Positions 48,282 through 61,363 of a stretch of 64,000 bases of DNA are shown here, piece by piece (the first letter of the stretch is position 1; each line of letters opens with the position of its first letter). Source of the stretch: Pyronema omphalodes (Eukaryota > Ascomycota > Pezizomycetes > Pezizales > Pyronemataceae); the NCBI GenBank assembly GCA_024516155.1, contig JAJJXM010000065.1:1-64000 (forward strand), given 5' to 3'. The translations under genes were made by a program, and so were the position numbers. The notes beneath the pieces are model-generated. The model searched no databases. It was given only the letters and a program-made list of their open reading frames with translations, and was not told where the DNA came from.

Positions 48282-50022
48282 CTTGGCGCTGTCGAGATGA
48301 CTAAATTGAGCTGCTCTAGCGCGCTCGTGGAAGGGCTCGCAGCTCGCTTACTCGAGCCCCTGGTCCGCTGTCTGCTAGAGATGGGTGACTAGCATGTTAC
48401 GGTAACGTCATGAAACGTAACATTTACCTGATATAACGTTACAGTAGTGTGGTCTCCACAGCTGACACACGATCGATATGCTCCACACTACAATCAATAT
48501 CCGCTCGAAAATGGTTTATATTTTCGGTACTTCTTATATCACCAATAGCTAGGTATAACCGCTGGTTGGAAATAATCAGCCCAACCCAGCTGCTCGCACT
48601 GTAGTTGTGATCAGGTGGCAGTTGAATCCGGCCTACTCTACTCTGCAGGTTACCACGCTCAAGGATCCAGGGCCAAACATCACTCATGCTGCCGATATTC
48701 TAGAGGTACAGCGATATGGCCACATCTGTTGATAATAATCAGATGTACGGTGTGCCAGGACCGGCCAAATCAATGCCATATTTCAAATGCTATTGACGAT
48801 GATCATGGAGGCATTAATGGGCATGAACGGGGATTCTGATGAATAAGCAGGGGTACCCCACGAATGCAGGGTAGAGATTCTTGGTGGGCTGTACATATGC
48901 TGTGGGCAGAGACTGGTAAAGTCTAGCAATGTAAACGTTTTGCTTCGAGAGACTTCCGGGTTCAGGATTATCAAGTCACTTCCCGAACCGGATCCCAATT
49001 GTTCCACCAATGGAAGTCTGCAGCAATACTGATAAGGCATTCAGAGATCGCAGTTCGCTTGCCTCCCGCCTGTGTGACCTCATGTCTCATCGTCACCGCA
49101 CCATATGTACCAGTGGATCTTATTTCAACTAATCGGTATGGCACCGTATATCAGAATTATGGGCCCTGTGTCCGGCTGCAGAGTCGCATCTTGTAGTAGT
49201 CACGTGAAATATTTCCATGAAAAGCACTGACCTCTTGATTTGCCCCCGGAGAAAAGCAAATAAATCAAATAAAAATACGGCTAATTCCCTTGAGGTCTAC
49301 ATAAAGTTGCGATAAACCTATTACCTTGGTGGTATATGTATTTTGAAGTTTTCTTCCGTTGACAATGAATTCCGGTCTGCCAAGAGATAGAAAGTAAAAA
49401 GTCCAATTAAATGGCTACCGATAGCTAGGCGATAAACTCTGACTGTCTAATAATACGCTACCCGCAAAATGTGGAGGGTCCTATAAAATTTCAACGACAA
49501 ACTGAGGGATGTATTTCGTCGAATCTGGAGTCTTACACTCCCGCTCTGCAGATATGTATGGGTTGGCACAGGACGCCCATTCAGACCTATCCGGGTGATT
49601 AATTAATTTGCAACAAATAAAACACCAAGAACCTTTCGCGTGGACGGGAAACACGCAGTCTTCAAAGTATTGTGATATTTTGTTCGAAGCAGAAGATCGA
49701 AAACGCTAATCGGTTATGTCTGAAAATTCCTCATTTGTTCAACTGCTGGAAGATTTAGTGAATCGGGTTGATGGTGCATTGCTTGAACTGCCACTCCCAT
49801 CCACCTCCATTCCTTTCCATTTATTTTATCCATTAACAGGACGCACATTTTTTCATCATTGTACTCCCAATAACCCTTTTTCATCTATAAATGAAGCTTG
49901 TTCTTCTCCCCCAAGAAACGCCTTTCTAATATCAGCACATTCGGGCATTCACTCCTCTTTACATAATCCCGCAGATCTCTACAACATTATAACCATTTAT
50001 TTCCTACAACACGACCTAGGTC
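48282..50022. other. AT-rich spacer left of RWxSQ copy 3
   Basis: No supported gene. The frame at 49716-50099 overlaps the leader and start of RWxSQ copy 3 in another frame and is rejected. Confidence 0.5.
49886..49892 (+). promoter_or_regulatory. TATA box of RWxSQ gene 3
   Basis: TATAAAT, 137 bp before the ATG at 50023, the same spacing as in the two paralogues. Confidence 0.5.
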
Positions 50023-50319
50023 ATGCCTTCTGGACTCACTTCTGCTCCTACTGCATCGACTTCGGGCGCTCTGGGAGCTCAGGCTCCAAGCGCGAGTGAT
50101 GCCTCCACAGCCCCCAAGGCGGCTGATCCGCCAAGTATATCAGCCCTTTCCTTTACTTTATTTTGTGTATGTACTTTCTAACAATAAAGTGTATCAGGCG
50201 ATGGCCCCGGTCTCACACTTGATAGCCTCGCGGCCCTAAATACCATAGAAACAAACCAGTTCGAGAGATGGTATTCTCAAGAGCACAAGGAGGATTCAAC
50301 CGTTTATTACAAAGGCTGA
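50023..50319 (+). CDS. RWxSQ-family small protein, copy 3 (divergent)
   Basis: Two exons: 50023-50134 and 50198-50319; 77 aa. The intron is phase 1, as in the other two copies (GTATAT..CAG, with CTAAC branch motif). The N-terminal exon is Ala/Ser/Thr/Pro-rich and unlike the other copies. The second exon encodes LDSLAALNTIETNQFERWY followed by SQEHKEDSTVYYKG. It aligns with the YGLxRWLSQKKEExxVRFYG ending of the paralogues over the last 20 residues. The conserved tail with a free N-terminus suggests the tail carries the function. The DNA around it is not part of the 1-kb duplication. Role unknown. Confidence 0.6.
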
Positions 50320-51181
50320 AGGGTAGAGGACATATAGTCTGCCGTCTAGAAGGAAATTTGTTACAAAAAGTCGATTTCATATGGACCGTTTTTTCCAGTC
50401 ACATATTTTTCTTGCTGTCGGTTTCCATCGAAATGGGGATGTGATACCGTTTATGATAGAAGGAACATGAGTGAATAATAAAACCGTCGAATATGATCCC
50501 AAGTGATGGCCTCGTGAGATGCTTGTTCTAGTAGCCGTCTTGTAGCATTACGGCTTTGGTTGTTCACGCATTGATCCACCCACTTATGCTAAGAATCCGT
50601 GATATCGCCCGTTTAAAGTTTTTTGAAAAGAATCGTACATGCATACCCTCGGGTTCCCGCGTTCCCGAAGTGTACTGCAACTGTGCTGAATACGGAAGTA
50701 CCAATGCTAAGCGCAAGCGCTCCTTTGCATGTTCGATCATCCTAAATCTTGGCGATAAACTCTTGGGTGAGTTACAGAAAGGCGTCCATTACACTGGCAC
50801 CGTAGACCTCTATATTCCTGCGATCTATGAGACTTACGAAGCCCTAATTACGGTAGTCCAAATATGTCGGTCATAAAGTTAATACTATGGAGGTTCATCA
50901 CGATGTTTCTGCTTTGCCCATCACAGAGAATTGAATACAGTATTCTAGTGAAGCCCTCATGCTTCTTAGGATCCTCAATATCATGCTCCGACGACTTTAA
51001 ACTTGTGTGTTGTGTTTACACACTTTTTCTACCGCAGTTTCTTCGAATTAATCAGCTGCATGTCCACAACATAGTAAATCCCACTGACCTTACGAATCTC
51101 CACACTTTCTGCTCCACTCAACCCCCCATATCACCTTTGAGGTTTTCACATTCCAAGTTCCAAACACCTTTCATCATCGCG
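50320..51181. other. Spacer between RWxSQ copy 3 and F-box/ankyrin pseudogene
   Basis: No supported gene. The last 100 bp form a C-rich leader before the pseudogene's ATG. Confidence 0.5.
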
Positions 51182-51894
51182 ATGAACATCAACACCATCC
51201 CCCCGGAGATTCTAATCTGAGTCGGCAACAACGCCCCACTCCTGGCTCTCGCAAGCCTCACCGCCGTTAATTCCCGTTTTAATGCACTTCTTTGTGTAGT
51301 TCTCTACAAGCGAGGTGTTCAACTCTCCTTGAAAGAACCCGAGATTATTAACCCTGTCGCATATCTAATCACACACAACCATACCTCTACCATGCGTCGA
51401 TTCCTATACTATGGTCTCTCCGCCAACACCATCATTCTTGAAAATTCTTACTTCGGACCTAAACCAGCGGAATGGGTCTCTTTACTGCATCTTGCTGTGC
51501 AGTGTGAGCTTGTTCGCTTTATGCAGGATGAAAGTATGGTGAAGCTATTGCTAAATCATGGTGCAAGGCTGAATGTGAGGGATATATATTGGTGTACTCC
51601 GTTGCACTACGCAGTTGGTGAGCCGTCTGATTTCCAGAATCAGGCACTGCTACTGCAGTGGGTCACGATGTTGGTGAAGAAGGTGGCAAATGTCAATGCG
51701 AGGAATTTTCATGGATAAACTCCGTTGCATGAAGCGGCAAGAGCGGATAATGACGTTGTTGTGAGATTGTTGCACCCTATGGGGCAAAAATTGATACGAG
51801 GGATGCGGATAGCTGGACTCCGTTGGAAGTTGCGATTGATGAGGAATGTATGTATTTGGAGGCGGTGCTGAGAGGGCTGGGGGCAGAGATTTAG
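51182..51894 (+). pseudogene. F-box / ankyrin-repeat protein pseudogene
   Basis: The N-terminus reads MNINTIPPEILI, then a TGA stop (51218-51220), then continues in frame with GNNAPLLALASLTAVNSRF, an F-box-like helix pair. Ankyrin repeats follow: SLLHLAVQ, MVKLLLNHGARLNVRD, CTPLHYAVGE, and KVANVNARNFHG interrupted by a TAA (51716-51718) where a Trp is expected before TPLHEAARADND. A one-base frameshift near 51770 is followed by GAKIDTRDADSWTPLEVAID in another frame, ending at TAG (51892-51894). The three lesions make a functional protein unlikely. Both stops fit C-to-T or G-to-A change, as expected of RIP. Confidence 0.82.
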
Positions 51895-53511
51895 AGGAGT
51901 TTATGGAAGGTGTTTACAGTTGAAATTATGTTCGCAAGAAAGAGGTGTTAGAATAATCTTGTGGTTCTCGAGAAGACTCTATTAAAGTTTTGTGGTATTA
52001 TCATTTGGAGTTTTACAACTATTTATTGTACAAGTAGGAATTGTGTTAACACTCAGTCTGTCATAAGCCTCGATGGCTATCTTCATCTCTACATTATGTA
52101 TTTTGTCAGCTAGTCGTTTACAGATTACTCAAGGTACGAGTTTTGTTGAGTCTCGATCTTGAAAAGAGCAAAATAAAATAAATAAAAAAACATAAATATA
52201 AATATAAAACAACTTCAGTTCTCTGCCCTAAAATTATACAAAAATATAAATATGAACAATCGCCTAGCAACCTTTATACATCTTTAGCGAATTTACTCGT
52301 GTAAGTACTTCCGGTATGCTTTCACCATTCCCTTAGAGTGATAATACATGCAAATCACCGCGAAGTCCAGCCGACTAGAAATCTAACCATCCCTTCATTA
52401 TCCAGGTGTATACCCCCCTTTCTTTCCTTCTTACCCGAGTTGTTTCGGTTTTGGTAAAGGGTATCATGTGGGATGTTCATTGTTTCTACGGTATCCTATT
52501 CCATGAACAGCTATGACATGACAGTTCTGTTGATATAAGAATTTCTTTGAAGGCTTCCGATGTGTATATTATAAAAATAATATGCACTCCTTGTGGTGCT
52601 CCAGTTACTGTTAGTTTCACAGCTCTTTTTGTGTTCGTTGATTACCAGCAGCCAGCTACGGTTTTCTGGTCGTTATCATTATATTATCGGTGTATAACAA
52701 CATCATTAATTGCAACATGCACATGTATATCCTACAATCCTCTTCGTACCAAACCATCCCGAACGCAAGGACAGAACCGTAGATTCCGGAATGCCATCAA
52801 GGTAGAATTTGGACACCTGTATAAGACCCTGAGAAGACAAAGAACCACCCAATTACCATCAAGCCAGCGGTGGGTCCAGTTTTAACAGCATAATTAAATC
52901 CTTATAACTCATTTTCGTATTTATGAATGCCACCGCAATATGTATATGAACCAATACATCTACGCGTCGATGGGGTGAGAGCAAAGATAAGTCGTACTTT
53001 TACCATCTTAGAGATTGGAGAATGTATACGCCTTGTGAAGGTCAAGGTCTTGCAGCTTATTCGGAACTTTGAGTAGCTAGCTAGTTAATCATAGTTTGTG
53101 TTAGTGAAATACCTAGGGTTTGAATATTCATTTGAAGAAGATTGAAGATGTGCTTGATTCATTTAGGGGCTTAAAATCATCTTCGGCTGGCCTGAGTATC
53201 ACATTTGTCGGTTATGCCACATACATGACTGACAACCAACTAATGACCGTGTATAGCAACAACGATGATTGTTATAACCAACTAGTACGCTGGCGGACAG
53301 TAATTACAATCACCGTGAAACCTAAATCTAGTCAAAGAGGCATATATGTATGTGGGATGCTATGGGTACAGTGAGTTAAGAACGCGGTACCAAGAGTCAC
53401 CCGCCAGTGGACACGAGTTCATGCAACTAGCTCGGGTATTTTGTATATGTCTCTATGGAGGTAAAATGATAAGACTGCGAAAAAAAAAAATATAAATTCA
53501 AAAAAAAAAGA
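51895..53511. other. AT-rich spacer left of tRNA-Asn
   Basis: No supported gene. Short frames at 52547-52885 and 53120-53374 show no family features. The poly-A at 53501-53509 is the tRNA's pol III terminator on the other strand. Confidence 0.5.
53501..53509 (-). terminator. RNA polymerase III terminator
   Basis: Nine consecutive T on the minus strand two bases past the end of tRNA-Asn. Confidence 0.8.
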
Positions 53512-53585
53512 CTCCTCCGGGTGGGCTTGAACCACCAACCTCCTGATTAACAGTCAGACGCGCTAGCCAATTGCGCCACGGGGGA
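53512..53585 (-). tRNA. tRNA-Asn (GTT)
   Basis: 74 nt, no intron. Read on the minus strand: acceptor TCCCCCG pairs with CGGAGGA (one C-A mismatch), the D-arm starts GGCGCAATTGGCTAGCGC, the anticodon loop is CTGTTAA with GTT, and the T-arm is GGTGG-TTCAAGC-CCACC. A/B boxes are intact. A run of nine T on the minus strand (53501-53509), just past the 3' end, is a pol III terminator. Confidence 0.95.
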
Positions 53586-56500
53586 TTTGTATATTACGCT
53601 AGGTTATTTTAACAATATATACAAAATTAAAGAGAAACATACGACATGGGATGACGAGATTACAAGATCACGCTTTTGCGGATTGATTTACATCGTCATG
53701 TTGAATGTAGGCTGCAAGTTGAGGGCCGCACAATTAGTGACAACCCATGATTCCACTCCAACATCCATAAGCGTGTGATGCCCGACAAGCTTTCCCTGCC
53801 AAAACCATTCCGATAATTACCAATCAGCAGAGAGTTTTCATAGTCGCAGATCTGCATAACACCCAAAGACTAGACAATTCGCCACCCGAGTAAAGTTACG
53901 AACCTAGGTCTGTATCTGGAATTCCTATGGAACCATATGTACTGTGGACTAAGGAACCAGTAAGTAACTAGTCCATACAAAATCCACTTGACAGCTCAGT
54001 ACCTGCATCACGGCTCGGTCCCTTCGGTTCGCTTTGATGGTTCCTGGAAGGATTCGCCACGAAGAAGCTAATGCTATGCTGTGCTATGAAGTATGGACAG
54101 CTCATAACATGCAGGTTTGGTGGATTTGGCGATGGATAGGTGATGGATAGGATCCAAGACTAAGGACTAAATGTATTCCTCGGTTGGTTATGTAGGTAAT
54201 GGGATTATAATGAGGTTACTGTGGGGTGCCAGCGGGAACGGTACGGGATGGATTGGCGTGACTTTGGAGTTCTGGAACTCTAGTACTCTGGAACTTTGCA
54301 TTCTTGTCCCAGGTGTTCAGAACATCGTCATGTGGGCTTGAACTCAATAAAAGTCACCTTCACTGTACCCTATGGACAAGCGTACTGTACATTGTGCCTC
54401 TACACATCTCAATACCTATCTAACCCATCAACGGCAACCCGTAGTACAGTTCGACTGTAGTCCCATTGATGAACCAATGATTGCCCACCATACCCTACAT
54501 ATGTACAAACCTGGTTCATTCCCCGCGCTAAGATCTAGGTAACCTGTAGGCACACTTCACGTGGCGCGAAATGGCACGAAATGGTTGAGTTTGCGAGCCT
54601 GATCAGAAAGGGTTTTTTTTTCTGTCAGTCCGTTACATTCCGCTACGCTGGAACAAATACATAGGAACGTGCTACAGAAAAGAAGCTAAAGAAGCTTTAC
54701 TTTTATCACAACTAGTGGCGTTTACCCAAAGCTTATGTATGAAGTTTAATGTTTTACAGGGAAGCTTCCGGTGAGTACATAGTATAGCGATACATACGAA
54801 TGGTAATGTTTCAGAAATAAATGTTTCGTTCGTACATATGGCCCCACATCCAAGTAGATCATCCGAGTAGTGTAGATCACATTCACATTCACAACTTACA
54901 GCTCACATAGCAAATTGTATCCCAGCTTACATACGAGTTTCTCCAGTTGTCAAATGAATAGACACCATATAGTACCCACAAACTCGCCACTATTTGTAGA
55001 TCCTCATAGTTAATCATACCAGGTTTAACTAGAAGCATTAAGACAGTATCACACGACCCCACTTTGTATATGTTACACCGAGTGTAGTCATCAATAGCAT
55101 ACAGCCGTTAATGAATGCACCCCTCCACAACCGTTTTTCCGCACCCACTCCCCCACCCCTTTGATAGATAACCTTTAAACGAACCACTCATGAATTGTAT
55201 TAAACAATTAACAGATTACTGATCCATCTCCATACCATCTGTCATAACTCGCTTATAACCGTTTCTTCTCCGTTGCTACATATGCCAGCATATATCAGGT
55301 GTAACCATTTCATCCACTTCAGGCGAGATCCTTGAAGATCCTGGAGGATCAACCGATATTGGTTGTTTGGTTGTGTAACCATCTTCCCCTCCCTTGCACA
55401 CTTCACATCTGCCGTATGCCAGACTCTGCATTGTGTTACGAATTCAGCCATCCGCAGGATACGGGAGGGAGGGGGGGTGCAATCTTGGTCTCGTGCGGGG
55501 CGTACGATACATTCTGCCTGTGAGAGGGGAGGTGCGGTGGGGGTTACACTGGAGTTCTCGCAGCTCCGGCAGCTTGAGAAGCTTAAGAAGCTTAAGAAAA
55601 AGCCACCCACCTGCGAGGCAGAAACTCTAGAAGCCCGAGAAGCTTCTTAAAAAAAAGCCGCCCATCTGCGAACCTGTGGAACAGCAGTAAGCCTGAGTAA
55701 GCAGTATACAAGGGAAGAGAAGGGAAGTAAGGGGACTATGGCATGAAGGGAGGAAGTATAGAAGGGCATTATGGAAGTAAGCGAGACAATGATGGGCGGG
55801 TGATACAAAGGGTGGGGGTTGGTGATTATGACTTGTGTTTTGCGTTTGACGGAACTTAGAGGTGGGCGGGGCGGATCGTGGAACTGGGCTGGTTTCCTTG
55901 TGATTTCTTTTTTTTTTCTGCTTCTTCGTTCTTTCCTAAGTTGACATGTCTGATCTAAAACTTTAACCTCAGCTCATGGTGTCAAGTCCAGATTTGGCGC
56001 GATAATATGACGATACGTACGATAACCGATAAACGACAAACGGCGACAAAAAGGTCTGTAGTCTATTAGACTATTCCGTAGCGGAGTTTTCATTAAGATA
56101 TATTCCTTCGGCGGAGAAAAAGAGAGGGACAAGAAAACGGAAAGTAAATTTCTTTTTCAACGGATGGTGAGTTCTTTTTTTTTTCTTTTTTCAACAGGGG
56201 TTTTGGATAGTGCTGGAGTTCGTAGCATCGAAGCATCAAGGCGTTGAAGCGAAGCATGATGCTATACCTGGAGCAGCAGTAAACTTGATCGGTGATGTCA
56301 TCAATTTCATCAGGAAAATGTTTATGGAGTTGGGCTGAGTTGGGTTGGGTTGAGGTGAGCTGATGATCGTTGTGGAGATGGGTTGAAATTTAGAGTTTAG
56401 AAGTGGGATGAGCCCAAAGGTCTTTCTTAATTACGACATTCACATTTAACGATGCTCCAAAATCACAAGTCAAGATATCACATCCAGATTCAGATAGAAG

Positions 56501-57206
56501 TAGATCCAGTGTTATGTAAAGTTTCCAGGTCTTTATTTACCTCGTAGATAATAAAGCATGTGTGCATTGATCGACTCACCGAGTCGAAATTGTTAACTCC
56601 AGTAAAGTGTAAAACAAGAAAGCACACCATAACCCCTATGATAAACACACAAGCAGACCAACAGTTCAAAAATCAAAGACAATAAAAACAAAAAAAAAGA
56701 AAAAAGAAAAAAGACGAAGACGAAGACGAAAAACAAAAGAGAGGAGAAGAGAGAGATAAGAGAGATATCTCAAAAAGAAATCGCTAAAAAATCACTACAC
56801 CTAAGAAATAGCAAAGCAAGACTCCGGACCAAAAAACCAGACCCGACCTGTAACCTAACCTGCCTTTCCTAGGCTTTCCAATTTCCAATTTCCAAAAGCC
56901 AAAGTAAATGTTGACTTAACCGTTGAGGGGTTGCATAACCTGATGCTTCATTGTTGTCCTCCATAGATGTTCGTATCCGTATCCATATCATTCCTTGTTT
57001 CCTTTCCTGTTTCTGTTCCCCGTTCCCGTTTCCATTCCCAAGAGCCCCAGATATATATCCTCCGCAATCCTCCGCATTGTCGTAAAAGCCCATCCTCCTA
57101 TCCTCCCACCATCATGCCGTGATATCATAACCCAACCAAATTCATCACACCATCATAACATCGTCATCATCATCATATCGAGCCCTTAGGCTCTTCTCAC
57201 GGCTAG
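53586..57206. other. Gene-poor region right of tRNA-Asn
   Basis: About 3.6 kb. No supported gene. Contains GAAGCTTAAGAA-type repeats near 55575-55600, CTCTAGTACTCTGGAACT repeats near 54275 and A/G-rich low complexity at 56690-56790. Confidence 0.5.
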
Positions 57207-57809
57207 TCATAGCCGCCCATAGAAACCCCATCTAATCTTCTTTCCCTTTCCTTTGCCCTTTGCCTTCCCCAAAGCTCTCTCATGTTTCGCCTTAAAAGCC
57301 TTCCAACTAACCTCTCTCTGTTCCCAATCATGCATTTGCTTCGTGAAGAAATCCCAAGCTCTAGACTCCATTCTCAATGCAGTATCAAAATCCTGATGAA
57401 CATCAACTTCCTGTGCCTCTTCCTGTAGTGCCAAACTTATTGTCGATGCTCCCCCAGCTCCCATTAACGCTCCAGTTGAAGAACTCTCTCCGGATAATAA
57501 AACTGCGCGACGGCCTACTTCGGCTTCGGCTTCTTCCATTGCCCGTCTTGCGCGCCGTGCTGCGACGTTAAGGTATGCGCGGGATTGGCCTTGGTTGGTA
57601 AGGGATGGCCATGAGGCGACGTTAAATGCGTGATGTGTAGGTACTGGTGAGGGTTGAGAGGATGGTGGGATTAAAGAGGTGTAGGTACGTCGAGGAGTGT
57701 ACATTGGTGGGATACTGGAGGTGTAACTAGGGGCGGCGGAACGAAGGGAGACGAGATCGGGGTCTATGTCGAGGTAGCTCGGGGGCGGGTAATCGGGGGT
57801 CATGAGCAT
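57207..57809 (-). CDS. Small protein of unknown function with basic tail
   Basis: Single exon, 200 aa. Not recognised. The N-terminus is Pro/Ser/Tyr-rich (PPPSYLDIDPDLVSLRSAAPSY), a form seen in conserved fungal proteins with disordered heads. The middle has a helical stretch rich in Ala/Arg/Glu (YLNVAARRARRAMEEAEAEV), then RMESRAWDFFTKQMHDWEQ, a probable folded helix. It ends in a strongly basic tail (KAKGKGKGKKIRWGFYGRL). There is no signal peptide or membrane segment. The basic end suggests nucleic-acid or nuclear association, which is inference. Starts at 57809 or at the second ATG, 57803. Confidence 0.72.
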   Translation of the reverse strand: MLMTPDYPPPSYLDIDPDLVSLRSAAPSYTSSIPPMYTPRRTYTSLIPPSSQPSPVPTHHAFNVASWPSLTNQGQSRAYLNVAARRARRAMEEAEAEVGRRAVLLSGESSSTGALMGAGGASTISLALQEEAQEVDVHQDFDTALRMESRAWDFFTKQMHDWEQREVSWKAFKAKHERALGKAKGKGKGKKIRWGFYGRL

Positions 57810-60800
57810 GATTGCGGTTTTTGGGTTTGGTTTAGTGAAAGTGTTTTTGTGTTTTTTTCTTTATGCCTTATTCTGAGTACTGGATTTGAAAATTGTTGAT
57901 TCTGCTTCTGAGTTCCCGAGACGAGAGACGTGGGGGGATTGTTATTCAAAGGATTGAAATTCAATATTCCAGGAATTGCCGATTTCTCGTTTAACGGGAT
58001 TGACGTAAGGTGGGAGATACGTGGGTTTTAAGTGTTCCTTCCTTAACTGCGGTTGATGGATTCGGGTGCCTGGCGCTGTCGCTGCTCACGGTGGTATGTA
58101 TAGTGGCCGTAACTTAACTTCGTTCCTTAAACCAACTTCTCTCTTGAGGTGGGCTTCAGCAGCATTTATTCCACGCTATCGCGGGCGGCCGCCTACGCCT
58201 TGCTGATCTTGTTGTGGGTTGTGGCTATGTATGGATGGCATTTTGGTCTGTGTGGGTGTCTGTCTTACTCTGGTGTGGTGTGGTGTGGATGGTCCCCACC
58301 GGCCAACTGTGGGTTGCAGAGAGTTGCAGATAGCCAAGAAAGCGACAGACAGCGACAGCAAGCAACACTTCAAAAACACACTTCTGCAGGAAACCACAAA
58401 AAGATGCAAACGGCGGCACAAACCACAAGCCACCAAACTGCAACACTCGAAGAAAAAAAAACTTCAAGAAATCTCCCTATTTCTTGTCTTTTTCTTTTCA
58501 GATATGATGCCATAAAAGAAGCATAAACACACAGCTGAAAGCTAAAACCCAACGGCGAGTCCCGTCCCCGCTCCCATTCCCACGGTGCGGGGTAAGAAGC
58601 CAAGAATAGAGCTCACATCCCAATGCACGTGCCTGCCAAGACCTTCTGTTCTCGGACTCCCCAGCCGAACATGATGAGAGGAGGAAACGGCCGTTCCTCG
58701 CTAGTTCCAAAAGTTGAGATTCCAGAATTGGGGCTTCCGTCCACCCCGCCCCCCACACGAGTTTGGTTCATATCGATAAGATGCCGACCAGAACTAGAAA
58801 CCCCACACAATTCATCATCTCTTCGATCAATCTCGAGATCTATCACTCTCTCTGATAACCAATAATGTGTCGCCAATCTCGAAATCCATCAATCTCTTCT
58901 ATGTATAACCAACATATCGCGAATCTCAAGATCTGCCATGTCAAAAACTCAAAGCTGGAAGCAACGGCACAGACAGCGGAAACGTAAGGGAAAACAAAAG
59001 GAAGCAAAAAAATCAAGGCACAGAGATGCAGGCTGCACCGTTAGCTCTAGTCCAAACCGTAATCCCTGCCGTCTCTGCACGCGAGCGAACAGTATGCTGT
59101 GGCTTGGCGCTTGATGTGAACCGCGGCACATAAGCGTGAAGCCTCAAGCTTTCGCGATGATTCGACCATGTCTTACATACCAGATGCTGTGTCGCGAGAC
59201 CTGCGCCGGCCGGGCTGTGTTATGTGCCGACCATCCAGCTGGTTGCTGAGCGCAAAGAAGGTCAAATCGCGATATCTCTGTCGCTCCCGCCCATCCGGAT
59301 CTCAGCTGAGCTCCCGGAGAATCATCAACGGCGGCCGGTGAACTGATGCTGTTTACCTTCTCGAATTGGCTAGCTGCGGTATAGAGGAAAGGCTAGGCGA
59401 GAAACGGATGAGCTGTGATAAGCCCTAACCCGTCGAAACGTCAAAGCTTCGGAAGCATCGGAGGGGACCTAGAACCCGGAGCTTCAGAGCTCTCGATATT
59501 CATAGATTCGGATGGCGAATTCAGAACCGTGAATCGGGAACAGTGAATTGATCGATTTCTAGGGAATAAAGCGGCATCCATCATCGTGCAGCAACATCGT
59601 CTGGTAGTTCCGTAACACCTGTAGTCTCCCGTCAGTCGGCGACGTCGGACAAGAAAGCTGCTTTGTATGTATCTATGACGCCCTGCGGTATTTTGTGTAT
59701 GTATGTCTTGACATTCGAAAACAAGCTCTCCGTATGGCCTATGCGGTGAGACAAGAAGCTCGAGGATTCGTAAAGAGATTCCAGATGACGTTGGCCGAGT
59801 TCAGTGCTATCGATATGGAGATAGGCTAGGCAGTGCTGCGCGTCCCCAAGATCTGGCAGCATCTCGGCGCTCTAAGATGCGGCAGCGGATCTTCTCGGCG
59901 TGCTTGGCCAGCAGGGAGGTGTGGGTACGGTATGCCGGGCTTCCGGATCGACAGTATGCTGTATGTATGTAGATATGTAGCCGTTCTTTGGTTTCGGATG
60001 ACTTGAGCTGTCATGTCTCGGGAGTGATTGTGGAATTCAATCAGCAGTGTTGGTGGCTAAGTGTTGTGGGGTTCGGGTGGGGTAAGAAAAGATGTGGAGG
60101 TTCGTGGAAGTCGAAGAACTCGTTGTTGATGATGCATGATTCGGAAAGATAAAGTAACAAAGAAGCCCTTGCCCTAGAGTGAAGTGTTGTTGCATCGACA
60201 CCATGGGGTAGTGAGGTTTGTGGTTTAGGTTGTCTCGATGTTGATACTACGGTTTAGTTCGGAAAACACGAGATCGGTGTGTAATTCCCACCATACATGG
60301 TTGCATTTTCGTGGGACAAAGATATTTTTCTGTGTTTCTTTCCCGCGTGAAAATAGGACTGAGTCATCTTACTAGTTTTTGATGGCCAGCCAAAAATAGT
60401 CAGAGAGAAACAAGAGGAAAAAGAGGTTCCAAGGTAACAGCAATGAGAAGAAGGTGAAGAAATGATCGTTCGAGACAACGGTTGCCAATCGTGACGGATA
60501 CTGAAGGGAACAATTTGTCTGGGTAGACCTACGAAGTTATTAGGATAAAGTTAATAAGTAGCGCGACGTACACAGTCCACGAGCAAGGTTCGTGCTTAGT
60601 ATTCGTTCTTGAGGACCTTATAAAAATGAAGTGACCTGGATAGACGTCAGCCCTCTGATGTTTCTAGAAATTAGTTGCGCCGTTGTGATGAAATCAGCGA
60701 TTTGTTGTAGACAACGCGACTCATAAACGAAGTTTCACTGGCCGAAAACGAACAGCTTTTGCAAATATGAAATTCGTTTCGCCAAAACTGCAGCTGTAAC

Positions 60801-61363
60801 TTGAACGGTACTTTTTCTCTGGAGTGCGGAATGGAGGTGGAGGTTCGGGTTTGGAAGTTAGCGAAGAGTGACAGCTCTGAATGAGACAGAGAAGTCTGAT
60901 GGCAGAAAAAGTGGAAGCGAGTGGAGGAAGAGAGGACCGGGTGTTAGGATAATACAGTACTACTTGAAACTCCGCCGCCTCCCTGAATGAAGAAACGCTG
61001 TGCGACTTATCAGAGGCTACCGTCCTGACTCTCGCTATTGTAATCCTCAAAAATTAAGCACTCGTCTCCAGTAATATGGATATCTGCAACGTTAGACTGT
61101 CATTTTGGCACCATTATATCCGGTGTGTACTTCGTTTACTATGGCTGTAATAACTTTTCTTTACAAAATATTTTTCCATTTAAAATCTTTGGGGTACCCC
61201 ATTTTCACGGTCTACACAAGGAAACCGTAAACCTGACACTACACTCGACATTTCCAAAAGCTACAAAATAAAATACATAATGAATTCTCGAACCAACGAA
61301 ATCGAGCAACGATAATATAAACCTAATTATGATAAAAGCAGAGCCTACGTACTGAAACCGCAT
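57810..61363. other. Gene-poor region left of UstYa-like gene
   Basis: About 3.5 kb. The 58.1-60.1 kb part seems richer in G+C than its surroundings and has repeats of AATCTCGA/AATCTC type at 58825-58935. No frame shows a recognisable domain. Confidence 0.5.

Noticed and set aside
49716..50099. 127-aa frame on the plus strand
   Set aside because: It overlaps the leader and first exon of RWxSQ copy 3 in another frame and has no features; copy 3 is supported by family, promoter and intron evidence.
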